Positions 9,214 to 18,028 of a stretch of 64,000 nt of DNA are shown here, in pieces; within the stretch, counting starts at the first letter, position 1, and every line of letters starts with the position of its first letter. Both the position numbers and the translations under genes were made by a program. Source of the DNA: Promicromonospora soli. Lineage in GTDB: Bacteria > Actinomycetota > Actinomycetes > Actinomycetales > Cellulomonadaceae. The notes beneath the pieces are model-generated. The model had not been told where the DNA came from and made no database searches. It saw nothing but the letters and a program-made list of their open reading frames with translations. The stretch is taken from assembly GCF_014653785.1 (NCBI RefSeq), contig NZ_BNAS01000001.1, positions 1,039,898-1,103,897 on the forward strand. Direction: 5' to 3'.

Positions 9214-10863
9214 TCAGTCGAGGTGTCCGACGGCGGCAGCGGCAGCCGCCTCGATCCGCCCGCCCGCCACGAGCTGCACGACGTGCTCGATCTCCGGGGC
9301 GAGGTAGCGGTCGGGTCCGGGTCCGGGCACGACGGCGCGGACGGCGTCGTGCACCGCGCCCGTGCCCGCTGCGGGAGCCTGCTCCCGCAGGTCGAGCGCA
9401 CGCGTGGCGGTGAGCACCTCGATCGCGAGCACGCGCGTGAGCCCGTCCACGGAGCGGCGGAGCTTGCGCGCCCCGGCCCAGCCCATGGACACGTGATCCT
9501 CCTGCATGGCGGAGCTCGGGATCGAGTCCACGCTGGCCGGCGCGGCCAGGCGCTTCATCTCCGAGACGATCCCGGCGGCCGTGTACTGGGCGATCATGTG
9601 GCCGGAGTCCACGCCCGGGTCGGCCGCGAGGAACGCGGGCAGGCCCTCGGAACGGGAGACGTCGAGGAACCGGTCGGTGCGCCGCTCGCTCATGCTCGCC
9701 AGGTCGGCGGCGGCGATGGCCAGGAAGTCCAGCACGTAGCCGACGGGCGCCCCGTGGAAGTTTCCGTTGGACTCCACGCGCCCGTCGCTCGTGACCACGG
9801 GGTTGTCGATGGCGGAGGCCAGCTCCCGGCCCGCGACCGTCGCCGCGTGCTCCAGGGTGTCGCGCGCGGCGCCGTGCACCTGGGGCGCACAGCGCAGGGA
9901 GTAGGCGTCCTGGACGCGGGTGCACGCGGGGTTTCCGGCGTCGTCCAGCTCGCGGTGGCTCGCCATGAGAGGCGAGCCCGCCAGGATCCTGCGCATGTTC
10001 GACGCCGACGCGGCCTGGCCCGGGTGTGGGCGCATGCCGATGAGGTCCTCGGCGAACGGCGCGTCCGAACCGAGCAGGGCCTCGACGCTGAGCGACGCGG
10101 CGACGTCGGCCGTGGTGAGGAGTCGCCGCAGGTCGTGGATGGCGAGGCAGAGCATGCCGAGCATGCCGTCGGTGCCGTTGATGAGGGCGAGGCCCTCCTT
10201 CTCGGCGAGGACGAGCGGTTCGATCCCGGCGTCGGCGAGAGCCCGGGCGGCGTCGACCCCGCTGGTCGAGCCTGTCGAGACCCGCTCGCTGGTCGAGGCC
10301 GTGGGCACCACCTGCACCCGCCCCTCCCCCATCGCGGCGAGCGCGACGTGCGCGAGCGGCGCAAGATCTCCGGAGCACCCGAGCGACCCGTACTCGTGCA
10401 CGACCGGCGTGATGCCGGCGTTGAGCATCGCCGCGTAGGTCTGCGCGGTCACGGGGCGGGCGCCGGTATGGCCGGTGACCAGCGTGGCGAGGCGCAGGAG
10501 CTGGAGCGCGCGCACCACCTCGGTCTCGACCTCGGGGCCGGATCCGGCGGCGTGCGAGCGCACGAGGCTGACCTGGAGCTGGGCCCGCATCTCGGCGGGG
10601 ATGTGGCGGCGGGCGAGGGCTCCGAACCCGGTGGAGACGCCGTAGTGCGGCACGGTGTCGTTCGCGAGGTCGTCGATGACGGCGCGGCTCTGCGCCATCC
10701 GGGTCAGGGCCTTCGCCTGGATCTCGACCGAGGCGCCGTACCGGGCGACCGCGACCACCTGGTCGACGGTCAGCGGCGTGCCGTCGAGGACGACGTGCTG
10801 GGGCAGGTCAGCGTCGGCCGCGCGGGTGGGCGGCGTCGTTCCCGCTTCGTGCAGGGTGCTCAT
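9214..10863 (-). CDS. hutH: Histidine ammonia-lyase
   Basis: Deaminates L-histidine to urocanate and ammonia, the entry step of the pathway. The MIO-forming tripeptide is Cys163-Ser164-Gly165 in [15 protein letters not shown]; Cys in place of Ala is allowed by the family signature. YGVSTGFG near residue 75 is also characteristic. At 549 residues it is about 35 longer than usual, partly because the segment around residues 190-202 reads VSTGSTSG and is encoded by a dispersed repeat. First gene of the hut operon, divergent from the IclR regulator. Confidence 0.96.
   Translation of the reverse strand: MSTLHEAGTTPPTRAADADLPQHVVLDGTPLTVDQVVAVARYGASVEIQAKALTRMAQSRAVIDDLANDTVPHYGVSTGFGALARRHIPAEMRAQLQVSLVRSHAAGSGPEVETEVVRALQLLRLATLVTGHTGARPVTAQTYAAMLNAGITPVVHEYGSLGCSGDLAPLAHVALAAMGEGRVQVVPTASTSERVSTGSTSGVDAARALADAGIEPLVLAEKEGLALINGTDGMLGMLCLAIHDLRRLLTTADVAASLSVEALLGSDAPFAEDLIGMRPHPGQAASASNMRRILAGSPLMASHRELDDAGNPACTRVQDAYSLRCAPQVHGAARDTLEHAATVAGRELASAIDNPVVTSDGRVESNGNFHGAPVGYVLDFLAIAAADLASMSERRTDRFLDVSRSEGLPAFLAADPGVDSGHMIAQYTAAGIVSEMKRLAAPASVDSIPSSAMQEDHVSMGWAGARKLRRSVDGLTRVLAIEVLTATRALDLREQAPAAGTGAVHDAVRAVVPGPGPDRYLAPEIEHVVQLVAGGRIEAAAAAAVGHLD
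10261..10298. repeat. TGGTCGAGC-type repeat inside hutH
   Basis: A 22-nt copy at 10261-10282 is followed by a second partial copy (CGCTGGTCGAGG, 10287-10298). They are read as [10 protein letters not shown] in HutH. Same element as at 6925 and 35398. Confidence 0.8.
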
Positions 10864-10917
10864 GGGCTCATAGAACCTCGCCGGAGGCCCCGTGGCGCGC
10901 GATGGAGCGACGATAGA

Positions 10918-10933
10918 GTCTGGGATACGAGAC
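10918..10933. promoter_or_regulatory. Candidate IclR-type operator between hutH and its regulator
   Basis: GTCTGGGATACGAGAC is a dyad with 12 of 16 symmetric positions, in the 89-bp gap between divergent hutH and the IclR gene. It is the best palindrome there and is placed to control both. Confidence 0.5.
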
Positions 10934-10952
10934 AGTTCACCGGGAGGAAACA

Positions 10953-11720
10953 GTGGCCGGCAGCAGCGCCGTTCCCGCCGCCCGCACGACCGCCCGTCTG
11001 CTCACTTTTCTGGCAGCGCAGCCGGGGCCCGTGCCGGCCGGCGCCATCGCGCACGGCATCGGGGTGCCGCGATCCACCGTCTATCACCTGCTGTCGGTGC
11101 TGCGCGACGAGGGGTTCGTGCGGCACTTCCCCGACGAACGCCGCTACGGCCTGGGCCTGTCCGCCCTCGGCCTGGGCAGCGCGTACACGCGGCAGGCGCC
11201 GCTCACGCGCCTGGCCGCTCCGGTTGTCGCCCGCCTGGTGGAGACGGCCGGGGAGAACGGGCACCTCGCGGTGCTCAACGGCCGGGAGGTCCTGTACCTG
11301 GTCGAGCAGCGCGCGGCGGGGCGCCCGCCCCTGGTGACCGACGTCGACGTCCACCTCCCGAGCCATCTCACCGCCAGCGGGCGGGCGGTGCTCGCGCTGC
11401 TGCCGCCGGCGCAGGTGCGCGCCCTGTACCCGACGCCGGGTTCGTTCACCGACCTGACCGAGGCGGGGCCGCGCACGCTGCGCGAGCTGCGGACGGTCCT
11501 GCGGGAGGCGCGGGCGAGGGGCTTCGCCGTGGAGGACGGCGAGGTGACCGCCGGGTTCGCGTCCGTGGCCGCTGCGGTGGTGGACCACACGGGTAGGCCG
11601 GTTGCGGGGCTAGCGGTGACGTTCCGCTCGGATTCGTACGACGACGCCGGGCGGGTCTGGCTGGCGGACCAGGCAACCCGGGCGGCGCGGGAGGTCAGCC
11701 GGAGGCTGGGGGCGCGCTGA
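10953..11720 (+). CDS. IclR-family regulator of the hut operon
   Basis: A 255-residue IclR protein with an N-terminal winged helix (TTARLLTFLAAQPGPVPAGA, then IPRSTVYHLLSVL-like residues at 35-50) and a C-terminal effector domain typical of the family (HLTASGRAVLALLP, EDGEVTAGFASVAAAV). The GTG start has GGAGGAAA upstream. Being divergent from hutH, it most likely senses urocanate or another pathway metabolite and controls the operon; repression versus activation cannot be told. Confidence 0.88.
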   Translation: MAGSSAVPAARTTARLLTFLAAQPGPVPAGAIAHGIGVPRSTVYHLLSVLRDEGFVRHFPDERRYGLGLSALGLGSAYTRQAPLTRLAAPVVARLVETAGENGHLAVLNGREVLYLVEQRAAGRPPLVTDVDVHLPSHLTASGRAVLALLPPAQVRALYPTPGSFTDLTEAGPRTLRELRTVLREARARGFAVEDGEVTAGFASVAAAVVDHTGRPVAGLAVTFRSDSYDDAGRVWLADQATRAAREVSRRLGAR

Positions 11721-11723
11721 GGG

Positions 11724-13361
11724 TCAGGCGGGGCGGAGGGTGAGCGTCCAGGTGCCGGGGCTCGTGCCGGTGAGGTAGAGGCGGGGGCCGCCCAGGGCGT
11801 CGGTGCCACCGAGGAAGGTGTAGGCCTCACCGGGCTCATAGGTGCCGACCACCTCGGGCTCGGGATCGACCGAGGTCTCGATGACGATGGCGTCGTCGCC
11901 GCTGCGCAGCTCAGCAGCATGGCCGGCCATCCGGTAGCCGTCGGTGGAGACCTGCTCGACGCCGGCCAGCACACCGTCCCCCAGCGCGAGCTCCAGCGAC
12001 CACCGCGTGGCCGCTCCGCTGGTCGTGACCTGCAGCTCGACGCCGGCCGAGCCCCCGTGCACGACGACGTCGGTCACCAGCTCGACGTCGTCACGGGCCC
12101 GTTCGTCGAACGCCATCGAGGCACTGAAGCGTCCATCGGAGACGAGCCGGTAGCGCCCGTCCGCACGGCGCCGTCCCTCCGCCATCGGCTGGTAGTAGCC
12201 GGCGGTGACGCGCTCGTGAAGACGGGCGACGCCGTCGTCGGCGACCTGCAGAGCCTCGGCACGGAACGGGCCGAGCCCGAAGAACACGCGGGACAGCCGC
12301 AGCGAGCGCACCACGGCGGCGCCGGAGCGGAACCTCAGGAACGTCGGGTCACCCGCCAGTCCCGAACCGACCCGACCGGCGTGCGGTACATCGGAACCGC
12401 CGTAGACGACCCAGCGCTCCGGTCCGCGCTCGGCCACCAGCAGCCCGACGTCGGCGAAGTGACGGACCCGTTCCGAGGCCGACGGCATCGGCGGGGCCGG
12501 GAGCGGAGCATCGAGCTGCGGTTCGGTCAGCACCTCGAGCAGCGCGATCGCCGCCACCGCTCCGTCGCGCGGCTCCGACCGCGCGGCGCCGGCCGTGCAG
12601 GTGGCGCAGCCACCCAGGGCGAAGCGCCGCAGCTGGGTGTGGAAGACCTCCAGCGGGATCTGCCCGCCCTGGTCCTGGCGGCGCGAGAAGACCGTCTCGA
12701 CGACGCCGTCGGCGTCGGTCAGGGCGAGCTGGCTGTGCAGGTTGTCGTGCACGATCTCAAGAAGGTCAGGCCGCTGCAGGCCCTCCGCCAGCACGTGCAG
12801 CGACGGGTTGCTCACGAAGGCCGCATAGTTGGCGCTGCGTTCGGAGTAGAGACCGTCGCGATCGGCGTCGACCCCCTCCGCGAGCCACTGCTGCGCACGC
12901 GCGATCGCCCGCTCGTCGAAGGCGCGCAGGCGAACCAGCGCGGCGCCCACCTCCCACCGGTGGTTGGGCGTGTGCACACCACCGGTGACCAGCGCGGGGA
13001 CGGCTCGCTGTGCAATGCCCCGCAGCTGCTGCTCCAGCGGAGCGAGCGCCGGGTCGGCGGCACGCTCCAGCGCCGTCAGCGTGATGCCGACGTCGTTGAG
13101 GGTGAAGGCACTGTCCGGCGGTGACTGCAGGTTCCCGTCGGAGGAGAACAGCCCGCCGGGCTCCTGCAGCGAGGCGAGCCGCTCGGCCAAGGTGAGCGCG
13201 GTGTCGACCCGGCGGGACGCGACCGCCCCTGGCCGCAGGATCCTCAGCGCGACGGCGGTCGCGACCATCCTCATGAGCTCACGGTGGCCGAGCGTGAGCG
13301 GATCGAGCTCGCGATCCCACCAGGGCTCGACAAGATCGGCCATCCGGCCTGCGAAGGTCAC
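11724..13361 (-). CDS. Unassigned protein, probable carbohydrate-active enzyme
   Basis: A 545-residue protein without signal peptide that I cannot place in a named family. The N-terminal half looks alpha-helical and toroid-like, with aromatic/His motifs such as VHTPNHRWEVGAALVRLR and YSERSANYAAFVSNPSLHV; the C-terminal half is beta-rich. That architecture resembles polysaccharide lyases or heparinase-like enzymes. It is the last gene of a sugar ABC operon, 6 bp after the inner permease gene, so an intracellular role in breaking down the imported sugar is likely. It contains a CATCTAGA-like Cys pair (GGCATCTAG) of unknown meaning. Confidence 0.5.
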   Translation of the reverse strand: MTFAGRMADLVEPWWDRELDPLTLGHRELMRMVATAVALRILRPGAVASRRVDTALTLAERLASLQEPGGLFSSDGNLQSPPDSAFTLNDVGITLTALERAADPALAPLEQQLRGIAQRAVPALVTGGVHTPNHRWEVGAALVRLRAFDERAIARAQQWLAEGVDADRDGLYSERSANYAAFVSNPSLHVLAEGLQRPDLLEIVHDNLHSQLALTDADGVVETVFSRRQDQGGQIPLEVFHTQLRRFALGGCATCTAGAARSEPRDGAVAAIALLEVLTEPQLDAPLPAPPMPSASERVRHFADVGLLVAERGPERWVVYGGSDVPHAGRVGSGLAGDPTFLRFRSGAAVVRSLRLSRVFFGLGPFRAEALQVADDGVARLHERVTAGYYQPMAEGRRRADGRYRLVSDGRFSASMAFDERARDDVELVTDVVVHGGSAGVELQVTTSGAATRWSLELALGDGVLAGVEQVSTDGYRMAGHAAELRSGDDAIVIETSVDPEPEVVGTYEPGEAYTFLGGTDALGGPRLYLTGTSPGTWTLTLRPA

Positions 13362-13367
13362 GGGAGA

Positions 13368-14207
13368 TCAGTCCTTCAGACCGGAGTTCATGTCGGCGCT
13401 CATGATCTGGCGCTGGAACACGATGAACAGGATCACCATCGGGATCAAGGAGATCACCGACGCCGACAGCAGCACGGACCAGTCGATGTTGTCCGCACCC
13501 ACGATCGACCTGAGCGCGATCTGCAGCGTGTACTTGTTGGGGTCGTTGAGCACGATCAGCGGCCAGATGTAGTCGTTCCAGCGCCACTGGAAGGAGAAGA
13601 TCCCCAGCACGATCGCGATCGGCCGGGCGATCGGGAGCATGATCTCGAAGAACGCCCGGATCTCGCCGACGCCGTCGATGCGCGCCGCCTCCAACAGCTC
13701 GTCCGGCACGGTGCGGAAGTACTGCCGGAACATGAAGACGCCGGTCGCGGTGAGGATCGACGGCACGATGATGCCGGCCAGGGTGTTGTAGAGGCCCAGG
13801 TCGCGGATCACCGCGAACGTCGAGGGCATGATGACCTCGGTCGGCAGCATCGTCGTGACGAGGATGCAGACGAAGAACACCTGTAGCCACCACGCCTTGT
13901 ACTTGGCGAAGGCGTACCCGGTCATCGCGGAGACCAGCACGGTCAGCGTCGTCGTGATGAGCGCGACGATGCCGGTGTTGGCGAAGTAGCGCCAGAAGTC
14001 GAACCGGGTCCAGGCCGTGACGTAGCCCGAGGTCGTCCAGTTCTCCGGGAACAGCGTCAGCGGCAGGCTGAACAGCTCGCTGCCCGGCTTGAACGAGCTG
14101 AGCAGGAACCACAGCATCGGGAACGCGAACAGGGCCGCGATCACGACGAGCAGCAGGGTCAGCCAGGGGTTGACGCCCCGGAAGGCCGGGCGTGGCGTTG
14201 TGGTCAC
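13368..14207 (-). CDS. ABC sugar permease, MalG type
   Basis: A 279-residue inner-membrane permease with six predicted membrane segments and the cytoplasmic EAA loop EAARIDGVGEIRAFFEIMLP that docks the ATPase. GTG 14207 overlaps the stop of the partner permease (GTGA), showing coupled translation; longer frames are not conserved. It works with the upstream MalF-type permease and binding protein. No ATPase gene is present in this operon. Confidence 0.93.
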   Translation of the reverse strand: MTTTPRPAFRGVNPWLTLLLVVIAALFAFPMLWFLLSSFKPGSELFSLPLTLFPENWTTSGYVTAWTRFDFWRYFANTGIVALITTTLTVLVSAMTGYAFAKYKAWWLQVFFVCILVTTMLPTEVIMPSTFAVIRDLGLYNTLAGIIVPSILTATGVFMFRQYFRTVPDELLEAARIDGVGEIRAFFEIMLPIARPIAIVLGIFSFQWRWNDYIWPLIVLNDPNKYTLQIALRSIVGADNIDWSVLLSASVISLIPMVILFIVFQRQIMSADMNSGLKD

Positions 14208-15148
14208 GACAGATCCTCCCTCCGGTCGAAGCGCATCTGGACGACGGCGATCACGATGAGGATCACCATGAGCACCATCGACACGGCGCTGGCGTAGCCG
14301 ATCTGGGCCCGTTCGAAGCCGGTCTGGTAGATGTACTGGACGATCAGCATGTTCTCGGTGCCGGGCCCTCCGCCGTTGAGCGCCTGCACCATGGCGAACT
14401 CCTTCATCGCGCCGAGGGTGCCGAGCAGGATCACCATGAAGGACGTCGGGCGCAGCAGCGGCAGGGTGATCCTGAAGAAGCGTTGCGCGGCGGAGGCTCC
14501 GTCGATCTGAGCGGCCTCCAGGTAGGACTTGGGGATGTTCCGCAGGGCCGCGATGAACAGCAGCATCGTGAACGCGGTTCCCGACCAGGTGCTGGCCAGG
14601 ATGACGACGGCGAGCGCGAGGTCGCCGTTGGTCTCCCACTGCTGCCGCGGCAGGTTGAGCACCGTGATCACGTAGTTGACCAGCCCGAAGTTCTCGCCGA
14701 AGATCCAGCGCCAGATGACACCGGTGACGATCGGCGAGATGAGCCAGGGCAGGAAGAAGAGGACCCGGGCGGCCGTACGGAACCTGGTGGCGGCCGAGAC
14801 CAGCAACAACGAGATGCCGAGCGCCACCACGTAGTGCGCCGGGACCGCGAACACCGTGTAGAGCACCGTGCGGCCGATCGAGGAGTAGAACTGCTCGTCG
14901 CCGAACAGCTTCTCGTAGTTCGTCAGCCCCGTGAACGTCGGGTCCCCGACACCGGTGTAGTCGGTGAACGAGTAGTACAGCCCGAGCAACCCCGGGCCGA
15001 GGAAGAACACGACGAACAGCACGACGGCTACCGAGATGAACAGTACCGGCGCGGCGGTCTGACCTGGCCGCCGCAGCCGGCGTCGTCGCTGTGTTGTTGG
15101 TGCAGGCGCCGGTGCGGGCGCCGCAGCGACAGGCGTTTCCTGGGCCAT
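14204..15148 (-). CDS. ABC sugar permease, MalF type
   Basis: A 314-residue membrane protein with a basic Pro/Ala-rich cytoplasmic head, six predicted membrane spans and the EAA loop EAAQIDGASAAQRFFRITLP. It forms the heterodimeric channel with the MalG-type partner. Starts 5 bp after the binding protein stop, in the same operon. Confidence 0.93.
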   Translation of the reverse strand: MAQETPVAAAPAPAPAPTTQRRRRLRRPGQTAAPVLFISVAVVLFVVFFLGPGLLGLYYSFTDYTGVGDPTFTGLTNYEKLFGDEQFYSSIGRTVLYTVFAVPAHYVVALGISLLLVSAATRFRTAARVLFFLPWLISPIVTGVIWRWIFGENFGLVNYVITVLNLPRQQWETNGDLALAVVILASTWSGTAFTMLLFIAALRNIPKSYLEAAQIDGASAAQRFFRITLPLLRPTSFMVILLGTLGAMKEFAMVQALNGGGPGTENMLIVQYIYQTGFERAQIGYASAVSMVLMVILIVIAVVQMRFDRREDLS

Positions 15149-15153
15149 CGGTC

Positions 15154-16452
15154 TCAGCTCGCTGAGCCGAACGCCTCGGTCATCTGCTCACCGATGGTGG
15201 TGATGCACTCGTCGACGCCGATCTCGTCGTTGAGGTAGCGGACCACCTGGTCGCGCAGCGGGTCGCCCTCGGTGGTCAGGCCCGCGACCTCGAAGCCGAG
15301 CTCCATCTGCTTGATCGTGGTGACGATCGGGTCGGAGGCCGCGATCTCGGCGTTGTAGAGGTCGAACGCCTCGGCGTTGTCCGCGTACTCGACCGTGATG
15401 CCGTTGACCGCGGGCAGGAAGCCCGAGGTGGTGGCGAGCTCGGTGTAGTTCTCCTTGGTGTACAGCCAGTTGACGAAGTCGAGAGCGGCCTGCTCCTGGC
15501 CCGTTCCGTCGAACACGACGATGGAGGCCGCGTTGCCGAAGTTCACGGCCTGCACCGGCTGGCGCGGCGTCGGCACCGAAGCCCACTCGAAGTCGGCGAT
15601 GTTGACGGCGAAGTCTGCGATCTGCCACGAGCCGGAGTAGTAGGCCACGACGTCGCCGGACTTGAAGAGCGCGTTGCCGTCGGCCTCGCTCAGCCAGACC
15701 GAGCGCGGCATGAAGCTGTCGTCGTTGATCTCGTAGAAGTACTCGAGCGCGGTCTTGGTCGCGTCGTTGGTGGTGTAGGTGCCGCTGCCGTCCGGCTGCC
15801 ACAGCGTCGAGCCGAACTCGTACAGGAACGACTTGAGCCGGTGCGAGCTGGCGTCCATCGCCATGCCGTAGGAGGCGCCGGTGGCTTCCTGCACCTCCTT
15901 GACTGCGGACACGAAGTCGTCCCAGGACCACACGTCGCCGTCGAGGTTGGCCGGGAACTCCACGCCCGCCTCGTCGAACAGCGACTTGTTGATGAACAGG
16001 CCGACGCCGGTGACGTCGGTCGGGAGCGAGAAGACCCGCCCGTCCTCGTCCTGCGTGGACAGGTCCGCCATGACGCCGGCTGCCGTCATGATCTCGGCGA
16101 GGTCCTTCGTCGCGTTCTTCCAGACCGGGTCGACGGAGCCGACGCGCGCGAGCGCGGGCAGGTCGTCGGCCTGGGCGGCATTCGTCAGCCGCGTCCCGAG
16201 GTCGTCGTTGGCGATGTCGACGATCTCGACCTTGAAGCCGGTCTCCTTCTCGTACTTCGCGGCCATCGCCGCGAAGCCGCCACCCTGGTTGGCGTCGCCG
16301 GAGAGGAAGAACTGCAGGGTGCCGACTTCGGAGGGGTCGGCGGAACCGCCGGAGCCGCCGGAGTCGCTACCGCAGGCGGCGGTGAGACCGATCACCGCAG
16401 CGCCGGAGAGCCCGCCGATGAGAATCTGACGGCGGGTGAAAGTTGAGCTCAT
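15154..16452 (-). CDS. Extracellular sugar-binding lipoprotein
   Basis: A 432-residue family 1 solute-binding protein. The leader contains a twin arginine (FTRRQILIGG) followed by the lipobox LTAAC, suggesting Tat export and lipidation. The body has the usual binding-protein segments (SLFDEAGVEFP, SWDDFVSAVKEVQEATG, YYSGSWQIADFA). First gene of the four-gene transport/degradation operon. Confidence 0.92.
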   Translation of the reverse strand: MSSTFTRRQILIGGLSGAAVIGLTAACGSDSGGSGGSADPSEVGTLQFFLSGDANQGGGFAAMAAKYEKETGFKVEIVDIANDDLGTRLTNAAQADDLPALARVGSVDPVWKNATKDLAEIMTAAGVMADLSTQDEDGRVFSLPTDVTGVGLFINKSLFDEAGVEFPANLDGDVWSWDDFVSAVKEVQEATGASYGMAMDASSHRLKSFLYEFGSTLWQPDGSGTYTTNDATKTALEYFYEINDDSFMPRSVWLSEADGNALFKSGDVVAYYSGSWQIADFAVNIADFEWASVPTPRQPVQAVNFGNAASIVVFDGTGQEQAALDFVNWLYTKENYTELATTSGFLPAVNGITVEYADNAEAFDLYNAEIAASDPIVTTIKQMELGFEVAGLTTEGDPLRDQVVRYLNDEIGVDECITTIGEQMTEAFGSAS

Positions 16453-16756
16453 GGGGGGTGCCTCTTCCTTGAGACGTGGCCGAACCCGGTCGGCACGCGC
16501 AAAGCCCGGAATGCGATTACCGCGGGAACGTTAACATCGGGCCGGATCACCGGTCAATACTTTGTCCGGACATCCGGATGTGCGGTCCTACGTCTTGCGG
16601 AGCAGGCGACCGGGCGGCATCGCGACCCGTAGATCACCCCATACTGGCGATGCAGCCAAGGGCGGAAGGCCGTTCAATGGGTTGAGGGGGCGCGAGGATT
16701 GTTGATCAACGCCGCTCCATGGCTTGCACCTCGCGCTGAGGCAAGGAGGCCTACCC
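16453..16756. promoter_or_regulatory. Promoter region of the sugar operon, with palindromes
   Basis: No gene is seen here. The region carries ACATCCGGATGT, a perfect 12-bp palindrome at 16570-16581, and GGGAACGTTAACA near 16524-16536, whose right half matches LacI/GntR-type sites. These are candidate operators for the divergently leftward sugar operon; no cognate regulator is adjacent. Confidence 0.4.
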
Positions 16757-17029
16757 ATGAAGAGAGTGCTAGCGATCGGCGCACTGGCAGCAGCGGCAAC
16801 GTTCCTCGTCGCTCCGAGCGCATCAGCGACGATTCATCCGATCGTCGAATCAGCAGACTGTGCCAGCTCGACGGCCGATGCAGTACACCCGCTGGGCGAC
16901 GTGGCCGACCCTCCGGGTCAGACCCCCGGACTGAACCACTCGGAGAGCAGCACGCTGCGCGCGGTCCAGGAAGCAATCGACACGCCCGCCGCCTTCGGTC
17001 ACAAGCTCAACGGTGTTTGCGGACCGTAG
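16757..17029 (+). CDS. Small secreted protein, function unknown
   Basis: A 90-residue protein with a clear Sec signal peptide (MKRVLAIGALAAAATFLVAP, cleavage after SASA). The mature part is about 65 residues with two cysteines (CASS and the C-terminal CGP) that could form one disulfide, and a segment ADPPGQTPGLNHSE. ATG 16757 is preceded by AAGGAGG. I do not recognise the family. It is followed by the long 17049-17130 hairpin, so it is probably monocistronic. Confidence 0.75.
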   Translation: MKRVLAIGALAAAATFLVAPSASATIHPIVESADCASSTADAVHPLGDVADPPGQTPGLNHSESSTLRAVQEAIDTPAAFGHKLNGVCGP

Positions 17030-17048
17030 GGAGAGGTGAGGGCCCAAG

Positions 17049-17130
17049 AACTTCGGACGGTTGTTTCCGATGATCCTCAATGCCGCGATGGTCGCGGGGT
17101 GAGGATCATCGGAAACAACCGTCCGAAGTT
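17049..17130. repeat. Perfect 31-bp inverted repeat with nested hairpin
   Basis: Arms 17049-17079 and 17100-17130 are perfectly complementary over 31 nt. The 20-nt loop itself contains CCGCGA-TGG-TCGCGG, so nearly all 82 bases are paired. It lies 20 bp after the small secreted protein. It may end transcription, but the stem is far longer than a usual terminator and has no T-run, which also fits a palindromic mobile or REP-like element. Confidence 0.85.
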
Positions 17131-17193
17131 TGGCACACCGGTACCCCGACCCTCGCAGCAAGAGAGGGCGTACCTCCATTGAGTCAAGAACCC

Positions 17194-17222
17194 TTGACCA
17201 TGTGTCAGGCACACCTTACATT
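17194..17222 (+). promoter_or_regulatory. Sigma-70 type promoter giving a leaderless transcript
   Basis: TTGACC (17194-17199), a 17-bp spacer and TACATT (17217-17222) form a near-consensus promoter. The -10 ends 6 bp before ATG 17229, so transcription should begin at the A of the start codon. The spacer holds GTGT-N5-ACAC, a possible operator for the adjacent XRE regulator. Confidence 0.8.
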
Positions 17223-17228
17223 CGTTCC

Positions 17229-17636
17229 ATGACGAATCAGGCTCAGCCAGACCAAGTGACCCGCGCGGCTCGCCGCGCCATCCTCATCGACGGCCTACCC
17301 GTGATCACGCTGGGCGGGGTCGCCCTGGCGCTGGGCAGCAGCCCCGACCAGAGCACCACCCAGAAGGCTCTGTGGATCGCGGCTACTGCGGTGTTCGCGC
17401 TCGCCGTGGCCTGGGTCCTGCTGCGGGCGTTCCGGCGTGCGGACGAGTACCTGCGCAAGATCCAGCTGGAGAGCATGGCCGTCGCGTTCGCGGCCGTCCT
17501 CGTGGGACTGCAGGTGGCCACCGTGCTCGACTCCGCCGGCGTCGTCCCGCTCCATCAGCTCACGCAGCTGATCGTCATCGGCGGGCTGGCGATCTGGCTC
17601 GTGACCGCGGACCTGCGTACCCGCTTTCACCGGTGA
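17229..17636 (+). CDS. Four-helix membrane protein paired with an XRE regulator
   Basis: A 135-residue integral membrane protein with four hydrophobic segments (around residues 20-37, 50-68, 82-100 and 108-125) separated by short basic loops such as RAFRRADEYLRKIQLES. There is no Shine-Dalgarno sequence and the promoter places the RNA 5' end at the ATG. The pair of a small membrane protein followed by a YozG-like regulator 13 bp downstream is common in actinobacteria; its function is not known to me. Confidence 0.8.
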   Translation: MTNQAQPDQVTRAARRAILIDGLPVITLGGVALALGSSPDQSTTQKALWIAATAVFALAVAWVLLRAFRRADEYLRKIQLESMAVAFAAVLVGLQVATVLDSAGVVPLHQLTQLIVIGGLAIWLVTADLRTRFHR

Positions 17637-17649
17637 CTGCGGCGCGCCC

Positions 17650-17874
17650 ATGAGGAACCGACTGCGCGAACTGCGAGCAGCCCGCCGATGGAGCCAGGCG
17701 GACCTGGCCGCCCGGTGCCAGGTCTCCCGACAGGCCATCAACGCCATCGAGACCGAGCGGTATGACCCCAGCTTGCCGCTGGCGTTCACCATCGCCGACG
17801 TGTTCGACCAGACCATCGAGGAGATCTTCCTGCCCGACCGGACAGACACGACGAACGAGCAAGACCCAGCCTGA
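17650..17874 (+). CDS. XRE-family HTH regulator, YozG-like
   Basis: A 74-residue DNA-binding protein that is almost entirely one Cro/CI helix-turn-helix (LRELRAARRWSQADLAARCQ, then VSRQAINAIETERYDPSLPL), ending in a short acidic tail. It is 13 bp downstream of the four-helix membrane protein and surely cotranscribed. Likely autoregulates the pair through the leaderless promoter. Confidence 0.9.
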   Translation: MRNRLRELRAARRWSQADLAARCQVSRQAINAIETERYDPSLPLAFTIADVFDQTIEEIFLPDRTDTTNEQDPA

Positions 17875-18028
17875 GCAAGGTGTCCTCTCGAACCCCTGGT
17901 GGGCCTACTCCCCAGTCTGGTGCTGATCGGCTGCCTCATGCTCGCGGCGGGCGTGCAAGGGCGAACCGGTGCGGGACACATTCCGGGCAGACGCCGCGAG
18001 CGACGCGGCGCATGCCCGGGGAGCCAAG

